This document shows positions 26,901 to 36,823 of a stretch of 64,000 bases of DNA, in pieces. Below the pieces are notes generated by a model. The model was not told the origin of the DNA. It saw only the letters and a list, made by a program, of their open reading frames with translations, and made no database searches. The stretch is from assembly GCF_902506495.1 (NCBI RefSeq), contig NZ_LR733265.1, positions 684,098 through 748,097 on the forward strand, given 5' to 3'. The stretch comes from Pseudomonas sp. 8O (lineage in GTDB: Bacteria; Pseudomonadota; Gammaproteobacteria; Pseudomonadales; Pseudomonadaceae). The translations under genes were made by a program, and so were the position numbers. Position 1 is the stretch's first letter. Each line of letters starts with the position of its first letter.

Positions 26901-27736
26901 ACCCTCGGCAGATTCCGGCGCTGGATATCGCCATTGAGCGCGTGCAGCGCGGTGACAAGGTGCTGGGCGCCTGGTCGCTCAAGGTCAGGCCCGAAGCACA
27001 GGGTGTTCGCTTCGAGGAGCTCGACCTCGACCTGCAGGGGCTGAAGATTGGGGGCAGCGCCGGTTGGCGTGGTACGCCGGGCAACACCAGCAGTTGGTAC
27101 AAGGGGCGCCTGCAGGGCGAAGAGCTGAGCAAGGTGTTGCTGGCCTGGAACTTCGCCCCGAGCGTCACCAGTGAGAGTTTCCGTGTGGACGCCGACGGCA
27201 GCTGGCCCGGTTCGCCGGCCTGGTTCTCGCTCAAGCGCTTCTCCGGCAATCTCGACGCCTCGCTGCGTAAAGGTCAGTTCGTCGAAGTGCAGGGCTCGGC
27301 CCAGGCGCTGCGCGTGTTCGGCCTGCTCAACTTCAACTCCATTGGTCGCCGCCTACGTCTGGACTTCTCCGACCTGCTGGGCAAGGGGCTGAGTTACGAC
27401 CGGGTCAAGGGCAACCTGCAGGCGACCAATGGCCTGTTCGTGACGCATGAACCGATCACCCTGAGCGGACCGTCGAGCAATCTGGAACTCAATGGCAATC
27501 TCGACATGAACAACGAGCGCATCGACGCCAAGTTGTTGGTGACCCTGCCGGTGACCAACAACCTGCCGCTGGCGGCGCTGATCGTCGGCGCCCCGGCGAT
27601 TGGCGGGGCGCTGTTTGTCGTGGACAAATTGCTTGGCGACAAGGTCGCCCGCTTCGCCAGTGTGCAGTACGACGTCAAGGGCCCGATGCAGGACCCGCAG
27701 ATCAGCTTCGACAAGCCCTTCGAAAAACCGCAATGA
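23915..27736 (+). CDS. yhdP: YhdP-family AsmA-like envelope protein
   Basis: 1273 residues, in the range of YhdP. A single N-terminal membrane helix (residues 8-30, ALLRWGLGLCAALLVLAALY) anchors it, and the rest is a long beta-rich periplasmic stretch with DUF3971 and a C-terminal AsmA_2-type region (NLELNGNLDMNNERIDAKLL). Proteins of this family (YhdP, TamB, YdbH in E. coli) are bridge-like and move phospholipid to the outer membrane. GTG 23915 is used, 17 bp after the rng stop, implying cotranscription. No ATG alternative fits. Confidence 0.93.
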   Translation: MNALARLFSALLRWGLGLCAALLVLAALYVSLGRELVPLVAEYRLELEDRATAQLGVPVRIGRLEGHWQGFAPVLVAHDVHLGDEEQGLSLERVQLVPDVGASLLARQPRIAHLQFDGLQLNVQQNAEGGWQLQGLPQRSGPELNVEQLLEQLQIVHRISLLDSRVVLQPLDQEPLLLSYVNLSLRYGSNSQRLDGRLLLPDGQPVALRLRTRMQPKTWREAQSELYLSLPQSDWATWLPKSLLGDWQVQRLQAGGELWLEGRGLALDKGALRLHAPELAGGQAKHEAVTLKDLAFNAFFTQDKQGVRAQIDSLALTHGEQRIGELHLNLKQQDTGEADERWALTADRLDLAAWFPLVHALVPMPDAARDVLVALAPVGAVNNLLLDYYPQREGAERLQFAANLDKVGIQAYHGAPAAENVSGSASGNMFRGELRLNSENFALHLDQLFPEPWRYRHAQARLSWDWSETGLTLYSPYMRVDGEEGQVAGDMLIRLLRDPEAEDYMDLRVGMRDGDAAYTEKYLPSRAPGMSAELDHWLKTAIRAGHVEEGYFQYQGSLNKGAPLGARSLSLFFKVKDAELAFQPGWPSLREGVGEVLIEDDAVRVRLQSGRLLESQVNDVTANIPLRHDGKPPRLELDGEVQSSLSDAIKLLQEAPLGTAGIFAGWQGEGPLAGRLKLDIPLQKGQPPGVVVDFATEGASLKLANPALQLSKVQGAFRFDSAAGLSAPDVRAEVLGRQVRGTIRAEGARGQARTLFDLRGQVQVDTLSQWLGGPQKLPASGLLPYRLRLTLDGDDSKLRVDSNLRGVAINLPAPFGKTAQQERDADWRMTLSGRERRYWANYGELASLSLAAPPGALADGRGEVVLGGGAAGLPPGQGLRVRGHLDELDLDAWKQLGTQHPVKVDADSQRLFRSARLDIGRFRGFGQEIEQLTLGLAREGRYWALQLDSELAAGRVLLADAEGVPIRIDLQHVRLPAPDPEATKVSDAPDPLADIDPRQIPALDIAIERVQRGDKVLGAWSLKVRPEAQGVRFEELDLDLQGLKIGGSAGWRGTPGNTSSWYKGRLQGEELSKVLLAWNFAPSVTSESFRVDADGSWPGSPAWFSLKRFSGNLDASLRKGQFVEVQGSAQALRVFGLLNFNSIGRRLRLDFSDLLGKGLSYDRVKGNLQATNGLFVTHEPITLSGPSSNLELNGNLDMNNERIDAKLLVTLPVTNNLPLAALIVGAPAIGGALFVVDKLLGDKVARFASVQYDVKGPMQDPQISFDKPFEKPQ

Positions 27737-27758
27737 CCTAGTCTCTTGGCGTACGCTG

Positions 27759-27918
27759 TTAGAGCCTCTTCAAAGTTTCGCGAGCTAGAGCCATGCAAGG
27801 CAAAGACAGGCGAGGGCCGGTCGGAGTCGCGTCCGACTTTACGAGTTGTAAATGAGCAGTCCGAGCCTGTTGTTAACGTAGCAGGGCCGACGCGCAGCAG
27901 ACTTTGAACAGGCTCTAA
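27759..27918 (+). mobile_element. MITE-like element, 160 bp, copy 1
   Basis: The ends TTAGAGCCTCTTCAAAGT (27759-27776) and ACTTTGAACAGGCTCTAA (27901-27918) are inverted repeats matching at 17 of 18 bases. The interior has no gene. Blocks such as ATGCAAGGCAAAGACAGG and GACGCGCAGCAGACT recur in the copy at 56296-56434 (inverted), and the right end recurs at 36025-36097. It fills the gap between yhdP and the nitrilase gene. Confidence 0.75.
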
Positions 27919-27930
27919 GACCGAGAACCG

Positions 27931-28791
27931 ATGAGTGCCACTATGAATTTCGCTGTAATCCAGATGGTTAGCCAGGACGACGTGCAAACCAACCTGCGTC
28001 TGGCTCGCCGTATGCTGGAACGTGCCGCGCAGGGCGGTGCGCGCCTCGCCGTGCTGCCCGAGAACTTCGCTGCCATGGGCCGTCGCGACCTGGCTGCCAT
28101 CGGTCGCGCCGAAGCATTGGGCGAGGGGCCGATCCTGCCCTGGTTGAAACGCGCTGCTCGTGACCTCAGTTTATGGATAGTGGCCGGCACTTTGCCGCTG
28201 CCTCCGGACGATGATGCCGACGGCAAACCGCACGCCTGCTCACTTCTGATCGATGATCAGGGTGAGCGTGTGGCCCGTTATGACAAGCTGCATCTGTTCG
28301 ATGTCGACGTGGCCGACAACCGTGGCCGTTATCGCGAGTCCGACGATTTCGCCCATGGCCAGCGCGTCGTGGTGGCCGATACACCCGTGGGGCGCCTGGG
28401 GCTGACGGTGTGTTACGACCTGCGCTTCCCTGAGCTGTTCGGTGCGCTGCGCGAAGCTGGCGCCGAGCTGATCAGCGTGCCTGCAGCGTTCACTGCGGTG
28501 ACCGGTGCCGCGCATTGGCAGGTCTTGACCCGCGCCCGCGCCATCGAAACCCAATGCTATGTACTGGCGGCCGGGCAGGGCGGTGAGCACCCCGGTCAGC
28601 GTCTGACGTTCGGCCACTCGGCGATCATCGACCCATGGGGTCAGGTGCTGGTCGAGCAGGATCAGGGTGAAGGGGCCTTGCTGGCTCCCCGCGATGCCGC
28701 CGAGCAGGCGAACATTCGCCAACGCATGCCGGTGCAGCAGCACCGCCGAATCTTTTCATCGGACGTACCCCGTCCGATCGTTGTGGAGTGA
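27931..28791 (+). CDS. Carbon-nitrogen hydrolase (Nit1/Nit2-like amidase)
   Basis: 286 residues (or 282 from ATG 27943). The nitrilase triad is visible: Glu in [10 protein letters not shown], Lys in [12 protein letters not shown] and Cys in [13 protein letters not shown]. The closest known relatives by these motifs are the deaminated-glutathione amidases and omega-amidases (YbeM/Nit). It acts in the cytoplasm as metabolite repair. It overlaps the region upstream of tldD: its stop lies two bases before the tldD ATG, so the two are cotranscribed. Confidence 0.93.
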   Translation: MSATMNFAVIQMVSQDDVQTNLRLARRMLERAAQGGARLAVLPENFAAMGRRDLAAIGRAEALGEGPILPWLKRAARDLSLWIVAGTLPLPPDDDADGKPHACSLLIDDQGERVARYDKLHLFDVDVADNRGRYRESDDFAHGQRVVVADTPVGRLGLTVCYDLRFPELFGALREAGAELISVPAAFTAVTGAAHWQVLTRARAIETQCYVLAAGQGGEHPGQRLTFGHSAIIDPWGQVLVEQDQGEGALLAPRDAAEQANIRQRMPVQQHRRIFSSDVPRPIVVE

Positions 28792-28793
28792 CC

Positions 28794-30236
28794 ATGAACA
28801 CGATGTTGCAATCCGTCAGCGAGCATCTGCTTGCCCCCGGTAACCTGACGCTCGATAGCCTCGGCAGCGTGCTGGGCGAAGTCGCTGGGCCGGGAATCGA
28901 TGCCGCCGATCTGTACTTTCAAAGCCAGGTTTCGGAAACCTGGGTACTGGAGGACGGCATCGTCAAGGAGGGCAGCTTCAATCTCGATCAGGGCGTTGGT
29001 GTGCGCGCCCAGTCGGGCGAGAAGACCGGTTTTGCCTACAGCAACGCGATCAGCCTCGATGCGCTTACGCAGGCCGCACAGGCCGCGCGTTCGATCTCGC
29101 GTGCTGGCCAGCAGGGCCGTGTGCAGGCTTTCGTCAGCCCGCAGGTGACCCAGCTGTATGCCGAGGGCAACCCGCTGGATGTCATGAGCCGTGCGGAGAA
29201 GGTCGAGCTACTGCAGCGCATCGACCGCGCCACGCGCGCGCTCGATCCACGTATCAAACAGGTCACCGTGAGCCTGGCCGGCGTCTGGGATCGTATCCTG
29301 GTCGCCGCCCATGACGGCAGCCTCAGCGCCGATATCCGCCCGCTGGTGCGCTTCAACGTCAGCGTCATCGTCGAGCAGAACGGCCGCCGCGAGCGCGGTG
29401 GCCATGGCGGCGGCGGGCGTACCGATTACCGCTACTTTCTCGATGAAGACCGCGCCATGGGCTACGCCCGTGAGGCACTGCGCCAGGCGCTGGTCAATCT
29501 GGAGGCCATCGCTGCCCCCGCTGGCAGCATGCCGGTGGTGATGGGCGCCGGCTGGTCTGGCGTGCTGCTGCACGAAGCGGTCGGCCACGGCCTGGAGGGT
29601 GACTTCAACCGCAAGGGCAGTTCGGCCTACAGCGGCCAGGTCGGCCAGAAGGTCGCTTCCAGCCTCTGCACCATCGTCGACGACGGCACCCTGGCCGGAC
29701 GACGCGGTTCGCTGAGTGTCGACGACGAAGGCACGCCGACCCAGTGCACCACGTTGATCGAGAACGGCGTGCTCAAGGGTTACATGCAGGACAAACTCAA
29801 TGCCCGCCTGATGGGCGTGGCCGCCACCGGCAACGGGCGTCGCGAGTCCTACGCGCACCTGCCGATGCCGCGCATGACCAACACCTACATGCTGGCTGGC
29901 GAGAGTGATCCTGAGGAAATCATCCGTTCGGTAAAGAAGGGCATCTACTGCGCCAACCTTGGCGGCGGCCAGGTGGACATCACCAGTGGCAAGTTCGTGT
30001 TCTCCACCAGTGAGGCCTACCTGATCGAGGACGGCAAGATCACGGCGCCGGTCAAAGGCGCCACCTTGATTGGCAATGGCCCGGAGGCCATGAGTCGCGT
30101 GTCCATGGTCGGCAATGATCTGGCGCTGGACAGTGGCGTCGGTACGTGCGGCAAGGATGGTCAGTCGGTGCCGGTCGGTGTCGGTCAGCCGACGCTGAAG
30201 ATCGACGCGATCACCGTCGGCGGCACTGGTGCGTAG
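28794..30236 (+). CDS. tldD: Metalloprotease TldD
   Basis: 480 residues from ATG 28794, with GGAG at 28785-28788. The zinc site HExxxH is present as HEAVGHG (His260, Glu261, His265), followed by the family block [11 protein letters not shown]. TldD forms a heterodimer with TldE/PmbA, encoded at 30957-32303. Together they process peptides such as microcin B17 precursor and the CcdA antitoxin, and are needed in some RiPP pathways; no RiPP precursor was seen here. Confidence 0.97.
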   Translation: MNTMLQSVSEHLLAPGNLTLDSLGSVLGEVAGPGIDAADLYFQSQVSETWVLEDGIVKEGSFNLDQGVGVRAQSGEKTGFAYSNAISLDALTQAAQAARSISRAGQQGRVQAFVSPQVTQLYAEGNPLDVMSRAEKVELLQRIDRATRALDPRIKQVTVSLAGVWDRILVAAHDGSLSADIRPLVRFNVSVIVEQNGRRERGGHGGGGRTDYRYFLDEDRAMGYAREALRQALVNLEAIAAPAGSMPVVMGAGWSGVLLHEAVGHGLEGDFNRKGSSAYSGQVGQKVASSLCTIVDDGTLAGRRGSLSVDDEGTPTQCTTLIENGVLKGYMQDKLNARLMGVAATGNGRRESYAHLPMPRMTNTYMLAGESDPEEIIRSVKKGIYCANLGGGQVDITSGKFVFSTSEAYLIEDGKITAPVKGATLIGNGPEAMSRVSMVGNDLALDSGVGTCGKDGQSVPVGVGQPTLKIDAITVGGTGA

Positions 30237-30247
30237 AGCCGACAGTA

Positions 30248-30307
30248 GTAGGGTGCGCCGTGCTCACCAGCGGCTGGCGAAGAGTCGGTGCGCATGGCGC
30301 ACCCTAC
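30248..30307. repeat. GTAGGGTGCGC inverted-repeat element after tldD
   Basis: GTAGGGTGCGCCGTGCTCACC-like left half (one change from the common form, starting 30248) and CGGTGCGCATGGCGCACCCTAC-like right half ending 30307. It lies 11 bp after tldD and 2 bp before the yjgA stop, between two converging genes. It could fold into a bidirectional stem. Confidence 0.8.
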
Positions 30308-30309
30308 GG

Positions 30310-30828
30310 TCAGCGCAATCCGCGGTGGATTTCGTCGAGCTCGCGGATGTACTTGAACACCTTGCGCGCCGCAGCCGGCGGCTTGTTGCGCGCGGCTTCG
30401 TGCTGAGCATGACGAACCAGGCCGCGCAGGTGCTGGACGTCAGCGTCGGGGTAGAGCTCGACGAAGCTCTCCAGCGCACTGTCGCCTTCGGCGACCAGAC
30501 GGTCGCGCCAGCGTTCGAGAGCGTGGAAGCGTTCGTTGTACTCGCGGGTAGAGCTGTCCACCTGGTCGAGCATGGCGACGATCGCATCGACATCCTGTTC
30601 GCGCATCAGCTTGCCGATGAACTGGATGTGGCGTTTACGCGCGGCATTGGCGGTATGTTTCGGCGCTTCGGCGAGCGCGCGGCGTAAGGCATCGGTCAGC
30701 GGCATCTTGGCCAGCAGATCCGCCTTGAGCGTGGTCAGTCGCTCGCCAAGCTCCTGCAGAGCATGTAGTTCGCGTTTGACCTGGGATTTACTCTTCTCCA
30801 GGGAGAAGTCGTCGTAGGAATCAGACAT
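30310..30828 (-). CDS. darP: Ribosome biogenesis factor YjgA/DarP
   Basis: 172 residues from ATG 30828 ([20 protein letters not shown]). The family is all-helical and charged; [19 protein letters not shown] and the IQFIGKLMR segment are characteristic of DUF615/YjgA. The E. coli protein associates with 50S precursors. The gene lies opposite to and between tldD and pmbA, as in P. aeruginosa. Its divergent neighbour pmbA starts 128 bp away. Confidence 0.93.
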   Translation of the reverse strand: MSDSYDDFSLEKSKSQVKRELHALQELGERLTTLKADLLAKMPLTDALRRALAEAPKHTANAARKRHIQFIGKLMREQDVDAIVAMLDQVDSSTREYNERFHALERWRDRLVAEGDSALESFVELYPDADVQHLRGLVRHAQHEAARNKPPAAARKVFKYIRELDEIHRGLR

Positions 30829-30956
30829 GGGGTGGGTCCAGAGGGAAACGCCGCCATGATAGCAGTAACCGTGACTGCCGGCCCGCAGCGGGCAGTCGAG
30901 AGCAGGCCTTGGATTTCGTACAGAAAGTGCCTGCGCCAAGAGAATCGGGAGTGGTT

Positions 30957-32303
30957 ATGAGTGAAGTAGAACGCATCGGGCCGCAGGCCTTGCCAGCACT
31001 GCAAGAGCAGGTGGAGGCAATTCTCGCCGAGGCCAGGCGCCAGGGCGCCAGTGCCTGCGAGGTCGCGGTCTCGGCTGGTCAGGGGCTCTCCACCACGGTG
31101 CGCCAGGGCGAAGTGGAGACCGTCGAATTCAATCGCGACCAGGGTTTCGGTATCACCCTGTACGTTGGCCAACGCAAGGGCTCGGCCAGCACCTCGGCCA
31201 CCGGTAGCGAGGCCATTCGCGAGACCGTGGCGGCAGCCCTGGCGATTGCCAAACATACCAGCGAGGACGAATGCGCCGGCCTGGCCGATGCTGCGCTGAT
31301 GGCCCGTGAGCTGCCTGAGCTGGATCTCTACCACCCCTGGTCGATCACCCCGGAGCAGGCGGTGGAGCAGGCGCTGCTCTGTGAGGCTGCGGCTTTCGCG
31401 GCTGACGCGCGGATCAAGAACGCCGATGGCACCAGCCTCAATACCCATCAGGGTTGCCGTGTGTATGGCAACAGTCACGGGTTCGTCGGCGGTTACGCCA
31501 GCACCCGCCACAGCCTGAGCTGCGTGATGATCGCCGAGGGTGAAGGGCAGATGCAGCGCGACTACTGGTACGACGTCAATCGCCAGGGTGAACTGCTGGC
31601 CGATGCCAAGGGTATCGGCCAGCGCGCCGCCGAGCGTGCGGTCAGCCGTCTTGGTGCGCGCCCGGTGCCGACCTGCGAAGTGCCGGTGCTGTTCGCCGCC
31701 GAGCTGGCCGGTGGGTTGTTCAGCCATTTGCTGGCGGCGATTTCGGGTGGCAACCTGTATCGCCAGTCCTCCTTTCTCGAAGGCGCCCTTGGTCAGCGGC
31801 TGTTCCCCGAATGGCTGAGCCTCGACGAGCGTCCGCACCTGCCGCGCGCACTCGGCAGTGCCACCTTCGACGGTGATGGCCTGGCCACCTACGCCAAGCC
31901 GTTCGTGGAGAAGGGCGAACTGGTGTCCTATGTGCTCGGCACCTATTCCGGGCGCAAGCTGGGTTTGCCGAGCACCGCCAACTCCGGTGGTGTGCACAAC
32001 CTGTTCGTCACCCATGGCGATGAGGATCAGCAGGCGCTGATTCGCCGCATGGGCCGTGGCCTGCTGGTCACCGAATTGATGGGGCAGGGCTTGAACCTGG
32101 TTACCGGCGACTATTCCCGTGGCGCGGCGGGCTTCTGGGTGGAGAACGGTGAAATCCAGTTCTCTGTGCAGGAGGTGACCATTGCCGGCAACCTGCGCGA
32201 CATGTTCCGCCAGATCGTCGCGGTCGGGCGTGATCTGGAACGGCGCGGCAATATCTGCACCGGCTCGGTGCTGATCGAGAAGATGACGGTCGCTGGTAGC
32301 TGA
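30957..32303 (+). CDS. pmbA: Metalloprotease subunit PmbA/TldE
   Basis: 448 residues from ATG 30957, with GGGAGTGG upstream. It shows the PmbA fold markers EVAVSAGQGLSTTVRQGEVE and GSASTSATGS at the N-terminus and the C-terminal GYFVENGEIQ-like block (RGAAGFWVENGEIQFSVQEV). It lacks the HExxxH zinc motif, as expected for the non-catalytic partner of TldD. A strong palindromic terminator follows. Confidence 0.96.
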   Translation: MSEVERIGPQALPALQEQVEAILAEARRQGASACEVAVSAGQGLSTTVRQGEVETVEFNRDQGFGITLYVGQRKGSASTSATGSEAIRETVAAALAIAKHTSEDECAGLADAALMARELPELDLYHPWSITPEQAVEQALLCEAAAFAADARIKNADGTSLNTHQGCRVYGNSHGFVGGYASTRHSLSCVMIAEGEGQMQRDYWYDVNRQGELLADAKGIGQRAAERAVSRLGARPVPTCEVPVLFAAELAGGLFSHLLAAISGGNLYRQSSFLEGALGQRLFPEWLSLDERPHLPRALGSATFDGDGLATYAKPFVEKGELVSYVLGTYSGRKLGLPSTANSGGVHNLFVTHGDEDQQALIRRMGRGLLVTELMGQGLNLVTGDYSRGAAGFWVENGEIQFSVQEVTIAGNLRDMFRQIVAVGRDLERRGNICTGSVLIEKMTVAGS

Positions 32304-32313
32304 GGCTGCTAGA

Positions 32314-32347
32314 AACGAAAAGGCCACCCGCGGGTGGCCTTTTCGTT
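32314..32347. terminator. Bidirectional terminator between pmbA and ptsO
   Basis: A perfect 34-bp palindrome with 17-bp arms, AACGAAAAGGCCACCCG and its complement. The A/T-rich outer ends give U-runs in both directions. It lies between the stops of two converging genes. Confidence 0.9.
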
Positions 32348-32359
32348 CGTGGGGTGATG

Positions 32360-32632
32360 CTACTCGCCTTCGTCAAAGTAGTTCTCGATCAACGCAACCA
32401 GTGCATCGAGAGCTTCGTGATCCTGTTCGCCTTCGGTAAGCAGGTGCACGTTGGTGCCCTTGCCGGCGGCCAGCATCATCACCGCCATGATGCTCTTGCC
32501 GTCTACCAGGCTTTCGGCGCTGCGGCCGATGCGCACCAGGCAGGGGTAGGTGCTCGCTACGCCGACGAACTTCGCTGCAGCACGGGCATGCAGGCCAAGT
32601 TTGTTGATGATGGTGATTTCACGTGCTGGCAT
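32360..32632 (-). CDS. ptsO: Nitrogen-PTS phosphocarrier NPr (HPr family)
   Basis: 90 residues from ATG 32632 (MPAREITIINKLGLHARAAA). The phospho-acceptor His15 is in GLHARAA and the regulatory-site Ser is in DGKSIMAVM. NPr passes phosphate from PtsP (EI-Ntr) to PtsN. It is the last gene of the rpoN-hpf-ptsN-rapZ-ptsO string, 14 bp after rapZ. No sugar PTS gene is adjacent, consistent with a regulatory role. Confidence 0.96.
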   Translation of the reverse strand: MPAREITIINKLGLHARAAAKFVGVASTYPCLVRIGRSAESLVDGKSIMAVMMLAAGKGTNVHLLTEGEQDHEALDALVALIENYFDEGE

Positions 32633-32646
32633 CGCGGCAGGATTCC

Positions 32647-33504
32647 TTAGCTGAGGTCGCGGTGACGCACCTGGACGTTCTTCAGCGAGTCTTTGAGTGC
32701 CTGGCTCAGGCGGTTGGCCAGGTACACCGAGCGGTGGTGGCCACCCGTGCAGCCAATGGCGATGGTGACATAGGCGCGGTTGCTGGCGGCGAAGCGTGGC
32801 AGCCATTTTTCCAGGTAGACGAGGATGTCCTGATACATCTCTTCGACCTCCGGTTGCGCGGCCAGATAGTCGATCACCGGTTGATCCAGCCCGGAATGAT
32901 CGCGCAGTTCCGGTTTCCAGTACGGATTGGGCAAGCAGCGCGCATCGAACACCAGGTCAGCATCCACTGGCATGCCACGTTTGAAACCGAAGGACTCGAC
33001 CAGAAAGGCGGTGCCAGTCTGCGTCTGGCCCAGCAGACGTAGCTTGAGCGTATCGCGCAGCTGGTAGAGATTCAGTCGGGTGGTATCGATCTTCAGATCG
33101 GCACGATCGGTGATCGGTGCCAGCAGCTGGCTTTCGTAGGCAATGGCCTCGGCCAGCGAACGATTGTCGTTGGTCAGCGGGTGTCGTCTGCGCGTTTCGG
33201 AAAAACGCTTGAGCAGCGTTTCGTCTTCGGCATCGAGATACAGCACGTCGCAATGGATACTGCGCTTGCGCACTTCATCGAGCAGTTCCGGGAAGCGCTT
33301 GAGCTGGCTCAGCAGGTTGCGCGCATCGATGGATACGGCCACCTGCGGCAGCAGCATGTCGCTATGCGGCAGGAAGCGCTCGGCAAGATCCGGCAGAAGG
33401 CCGGCCGGCAGGTTGTCGATGCAGTAGAAACCGTTGTCCTCAAGTACATCGAGGGCGGTGCTCTTGCCCGAGCCCGAGCGACCGCTGACGATGATCAGGC
33501 GCAT
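32647..33504 (-). CDS. rapZ: RNase adapter RapZ
   Basis: 285 residues. Walker [10 protein letters not shown] (residues 8-16), the conserved [11 protein letters not shown], and the C-terminal region [16 protein letters not shown] are all as in RapZ/YvcJ. In E. coli it binds GlmZ sRNA and RNase E to control GlmS; in pseudomonads the target is less certain. It starts 2 bp after the ptsN stop, so the genes are cotranscribed. Confidence 0.97.
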   Translation of the reverse strand: MRLIIVSGRSGSGKSTALDVLEDNGFYCIDNLPAGLLPDLAERFLPHSDMLLPQVAVSIDARNLLSQLKRFPELLDEVRKRSIHCDVLYLDAEDETLLKRFSETRRRHPLTNDNRSLAEAIAYESQLLAPITDRADLKIDTTRLNLYQLRDTLKLRLLGQTQTGTAFLVESFGFKRGMPVDADLVFDARCLPNPYWKPELRDHSGLDQPVIDYLAAQPEVEEMYQDILVYLEKWLPRFAASNRAYVTIAIGCTGGHHRSVYLANRLSQALKDSLKNVQVRHRDLS

Positions 33505-33506
33505 GT

Positions 33507-33971
33507 TTATTGACCGTTCTGAATGTCCACGACGACCTGGTAGAGATCTTCGCCGCTGTTGGCCTGGCGCAGACGTTCACGTACATCCTGGCGATCGAGC
33601 ATGCTGGCTATCTGGCGCAGCAGTTCGAGATGCGCATCGGTTGCCGCCTCCGGCACCAGAAGCACGAACAGCAGATCGACTGGCACGCCGTCGATGGCGT
33701 CGAAGTCGACTGCCGTCTCCAGGTGCAGGACAGCACTGATCGGGGCACTGCAGCCGGCCAGGCGGCAGTGGGGAATGGCAATGCCGTTGCCGAAGCCGGT
33801 AGAGCCGAGCTTCTCGCGGGCGATGAGGCTTTCGAAGATGTCCTGGGCATCCAGGTCGGGCAGATCGCGTGCAACCACATTGGCGATCTGTTCGAGCACG
33901 CGTTTCTTGCTGCCGCCCGGCACGTTCACTAGGGAACGGCCGGGGGTCAGGATATTTTCAAGTCGGATCAT
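33507..33971 (-). CDS. ptsN: Nitrogen-regulatory EIIA-Ntr protein
   Basis: 154 residues of the PTS EIIA-2 fold. The phosphorylated His68 lies in [11 protein letters not shown]. It accepts phosphate from NPr (ptsO) and regulates potassium transport, stress and carbon/nitrogen balance. It sits between hpf and rapZ in the rpoN operon. Confidence 0.97.
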   Translation of the reverse strand: MIRLENILTPGRSLVNVPGGSKKRVLEQIANVVARDLPDLDAQDIFESLIAREKLGSTGFGNGIAIPHCRLAGCSAPISAVLHLETAVDFDAIDGVPVDLLFVLLVPEAATDAHLELLRQIASMLDRQDVRERLRQANSGEDLYQVVVDIQNGQ

Positions 33972-33983
33972 GGATAGGGAATG

Positions 33984-34292
33984 TCAGCGGGCCGTGGCGC
34001 CTTGCAGGCGTTCTAGCTGCTTTTCCTTGTGCTTGATGAGTTGACGGTCGAGTTTATCGGCCAACAGGTCGATGGCAGCGTACATGTCCTGGTGCTCGGC
34101 GTTGGCGACGACTTCGCCGCCAGCGATGTGCAGGGTGGCTTCGATCTTCTGCTTGAGTTTTTCGACCTCCATGGTCACCTGTACGTTGGTGATCTTGTCG
34201 AAGTGGCGTTCCAGTCGGCCCAGTTTCTCGCCGATATAGTCACGCAGGGCGTCGGTCACATCCAGCTGATGTCCACTGATGTTGACTTGCAT
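33984..34292 (-). CDS. hpf: Ribosome hibernation promoting factor (short form)
   Basis: 102 residues of the HPF/YfiA family: MQVNISGHQLDVTDALRDYI at the start, then the conserved LERHFDKITNVQVTMEVEK and a DMYAAIDLLADKLDRQLIKHK helix. The length is that of short HPF, which acts with RMF to form 100S ribosomes in stationary phase. It is 99 bp downstream of rpoN and 12 bp upstream of ptsN. Confidence 0.97.
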   Translation of the reverse strand: MQVNISGHQLDVTDALRDYIGEKLGRLERHFDKITNVQVTMEVEKLKQKIEATLHIAGGEVVANAEHQDMYAAIDLLADKLDRQLIKHKEKQLERLQGATAR

Positions 34293-34391
34293 ACCGCTTT
34301 CTCCTTGTTGCCTTGTGTAAGAGACGGGTCTGGTTCGACCCGCCGCCGGAACACTTTGGCCTGAAGGCCTGAGGCCTTCAGTCGATCTGGC

Positions 34392-35885
34392 CTACATCAG
34401 TCGCTTGCGCTCACTGGAGGGCGCTATACCGAGGGACTCGCGATACTTGGCGACCGTCCGACGGGCGACTTGGATGCCTTGTGCCTCCAGTAAACCAGCG
34501 ATCTTGCTGTCGCTCAACGGCTTTTTCGCGTTTTCTGCTGCAACCAGTTTTTTGATGATCGCGCGGATCGCGGTGGACGAGCATTCGCCGCCTTCAGAGG
34601 TGCTGACGTGGCTGGAGAAGAAATATTTCAGCTCGTAAATACCGCGCGGTGTGTGCATGAATTTCTGCGTGGTGACGCGTGAAATCGTCGACTCATGCAT
34701 GCCCACCGCTTCGGCGATGTCGTGCAGCACTAAGGGTTTCATCGCCTCGTCGCCGTAGTCGAGGAAACCGCGCTGGTGCTCGACGATCTGCGTGGCCACC
34801 TTCATCAGCGTCTCGTTACGGCTCTGTAGGCTCTTGATGAACCAGCGTGCTTCCTGCAGCTGGTTGCGCATGAAGGTGTTGTCGGCACTGGAGTCGGCGC
34901 GTTTGACGAAGCCGGCATACTGCGGGTTGACCCGCAGGCGCGGCATGGCCTCCTGGTTCAGCTCCACCAGCCAGCGTTCGTTGTGCTTGCGCACGATGAC
35001 GTCGGGCACGACGTATTCCGGTTCGCTGGATTCGATTTGCGAACCCGGACGCGGATTCAGGCGCTGGATCAGGTCGATGACCTGGCGCAGTTCGTCTTCC
35101 TTGAGCTTGGTGCGGCGCATCAGTTGGGCGTAATCGCGGCTGCCGAGCAGTTCCAGGTAGTCGCCGACCACGCGTTGGGTCTCGCTCAGCCAAGGCGTGC
35201 CGGCAGGCAGCTGGCGTAGTTGCAGCAGCAGGCATTCGCGCAGGTCGCGGGCGCCGATACCTGCCGGTTCGAACTGCTGGATGCGGTGCAGCACCACTTC
35301 CACTTCGTCCAGTTCGACATCCAGCTCGGGGTCGAAGGATTCGGTGACTTCCTCGAGCGTTTCTTCGAGGTAACCGTCGTTGTTGATGCAGTCGATCAGG
35401 GTGGCCGCAATCAGGCGATCCTTGTCCGACATGGGCGCCAGGTTCAGTTGCCAGAGCAGGTGGCTGTGCAGGCTCTCGCCGCTGGAAGTGCGGGTGGTGA
35501 AGTCCCACTCGTCATCATCGTTGCTGGGCAGACTGCTGGCGCTGGTCTGGTAGATGTCTTCCCAGGCCGTGTCGACTGGCAACTCGTTGGGAATGCGCTC
35601 GCCCCATTCGCCTTCTTCCAGGTTATCCACCGTGGGGGTGGTTTCCTGATAGCTCTCTTCCTTGCTCGGGGTCGGGGTGGCGCTTTCGGCGCCATCAGCC
35701 ATTGGATCGCTGTTGTCGAAGTCGTCGCCGTCTTCCTGGCGCTCGAGCATGGGATTGGATTCCAGCGCCTCCTGGATTTCCTGTTGCAGGTCCAGGGTAG
35801 ACAGTTGGAGGAGGCGGATAGCCTGTTGCAGCTGCGGGGTCATCGTCAGCTGCTGGCCCATCTTGAGGACTAGCGATGGTTTCAT
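34392..35885 (-). CDS. rpoN: RNA polymerase sigma-54 factor
   Basis: 497 residues. Region I, the activator-interacting Gln/Leu-rich segment, is seen at the start ([20 protein letters not shown]), followed by the acidic region II, the core-binding domain, the HTH and the RpoN box [10 protein letters not shown] near the C-terminus, which reads the -24 element. It directs nitrogen, motility and other promoters. It lies downstream of lptB with a 212-bp gap holding a MITE-like fragment and probably its own promoter. Confidence 0.98.
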   Translation of the reverse strand: MKPSLVLKMGQQLTMTPQLQQAIRLLQLSTLDLQQEIQEALESNPMLERQEDGDDFDNSDPMADGAESATPTPSKEESYQETTPTVDNLEEGEWGERIPNELPVDTAWEDIYQTSASSLPSNDDDEWDFTTRTSSGESLHSHLLWQLNLAPMSDKDRLIAATLIDCINNDGYLEETLEEVTESFDPELDVELDEVEVVLHRIQQFEPAGIGARDLRECLLLQLRQLPAGTPWLSETQRVVGDYLELLGSRDYAQLMRRTKLKEDELRQVIDLIQRLNPRPGSQIESSEPEYVVPDVIVRKHNERWLVELNQEAMPRLRVNPQYAGFVKRADSSADNTFMRNQLQEARWFIKSLQSRNETLMKVATQIVEHQRGFLDYGDEAMKPLVLHDIAEAVGMHESTISRVTTQKFMHTPRGIYELKYFFSSHVSTSEGGECSSTAIRAIIKKLVAAENAKKPLSDSKIAGLLEAQGIQVARRTVAKYRESLGIAPSSERKRLM

Positions 35886-36024
35886 TGCAGACCTTAATTT
35901 ACTGGCGAGTTACGCCTTCCACATCAGGGCGCCGAAGCGCCGCCAGGAAGCAAATTATATGCCTGAATTTCTCGTTTTTGCCTAGGGGTTGCAATATTTA
36001 TGTAGCGAAATAGTGGGCAACCTA

Positions 36025-36097
36025 CAGGCTGTGTGAAAGCGTATCGAGGTTGTTTTTAACGCAGCAGCACCGAGCGCAGTAGCTTTAACACAGCCTG
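36025..36097. mobile_element. MITE-like fragment, copy 3 (short form), between rpoN and lptB
   Basis: CAGGCTGTGTGAAAGC (36025-36040) and GCTTTAACACAGCCTG (36082-36097) are inverted repeats with one mismatch in 16. The interior TTGTTTTTAACGCAGCAGC and GAGCGCAGTAG match the right ends of the elements at 27759 and 56296. It touches the lptB stop codon. It would form a stem in transcripts that run from lptB toward rpoN. Confidence 0.65.
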
Positions 36098-36823
36098 TTA
36101 CAGGCGGAATTCGTGGCCCAGATATACCTCTTTCACCGTCTGGTTGGCGAGGATGGTCTCGGCGTCGCCCTCGGCGATCAGTTGTCCATCATTGACGATG
36201 TAGGCGGTCTCGCAGATGTCCAGGGTTTCACGCACATTGTGATCGGTGATCAGGATGCCGATGCCCTTGGTCTTGAGGTGATGGATGATCTGTTTGATGT
36301 CGCCCACCGAGATCGGATCTACCCCGGCAAAGGGTTCGTCGAGCAGGATGAACTTGGGGTTGGTCGCCAGGGCCCGGGCAATCTCCACGCGGCGTCGTTC
36401 ACCGCCGGACAGGCTCATGCCGAGGCTGTCGGCGATATGGTGGATATGGAATTCCTGCAGCAGGCTTTCCAATTCCGCCTGACGTCCGGCGCGGTCCAGG
36501 TCCTTTCGCGTTTCGAGAATGGCCATGATGTTGTCGGTTACCGACAGTTTGCGGAAGATCGAGGCTTCCTGCGGCAGGTAGCCGATGCCAGCGCGCGCGC
36601 GGCCGTGCATGGGCTGATGACTGACGTCGAGGTCATCGATCAGCACGCGGCCCTGGTCGGCGCGTACCAGGCCGACGATCATGTAGAAACAGGTGGTCTT
36701 GCCTGCGCCGTTGGGGCCCAGCAGGCCAACGATCTGACCGCTTTCGATGCTCAGGCTGACGTCACGCACGACCTGGCGGCTCTTGTAGCTTTTCGCCAGG
36801 TGTTGGGCTTTGAGAATGGCCAT
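36098..36823 (-). CDS. lptB: LPS export ABC transporter ATPase LptB
   Basis: 241 residues. Walker [11 protein letters not shown]-loop, signature [15 protein letters not shown] and Walker [12 protein letters not shown] are intact. LptB powers LPS extraction with LptFG (not in this window) and passes it to LptC and LptA. It overlaps lptA by one base (ATG/TAATG type), showing translational coupling. Confidence 0.98.
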   Translation of the reverse strand: MAILKAQHLAKSYKSRQVVRDVSLSIESGQIVGLLGPNGAGKTTCFYMIVGLVRADQGRVLIDDLDVSHQPMHGRARAGIGYLPQEASIFRKLSVTDNIMAILETRKDLDRAGRQAELESLLQEFHIHHIADSLGMSLSGGERRRVEIARALATNPKFILLDEPFAGVDPISVGDIKQIIHHLKTKGIGILITDHNVRETLDICETAYIVNDGQLIAEGDAETILANQTVKEVYLGHEFRL

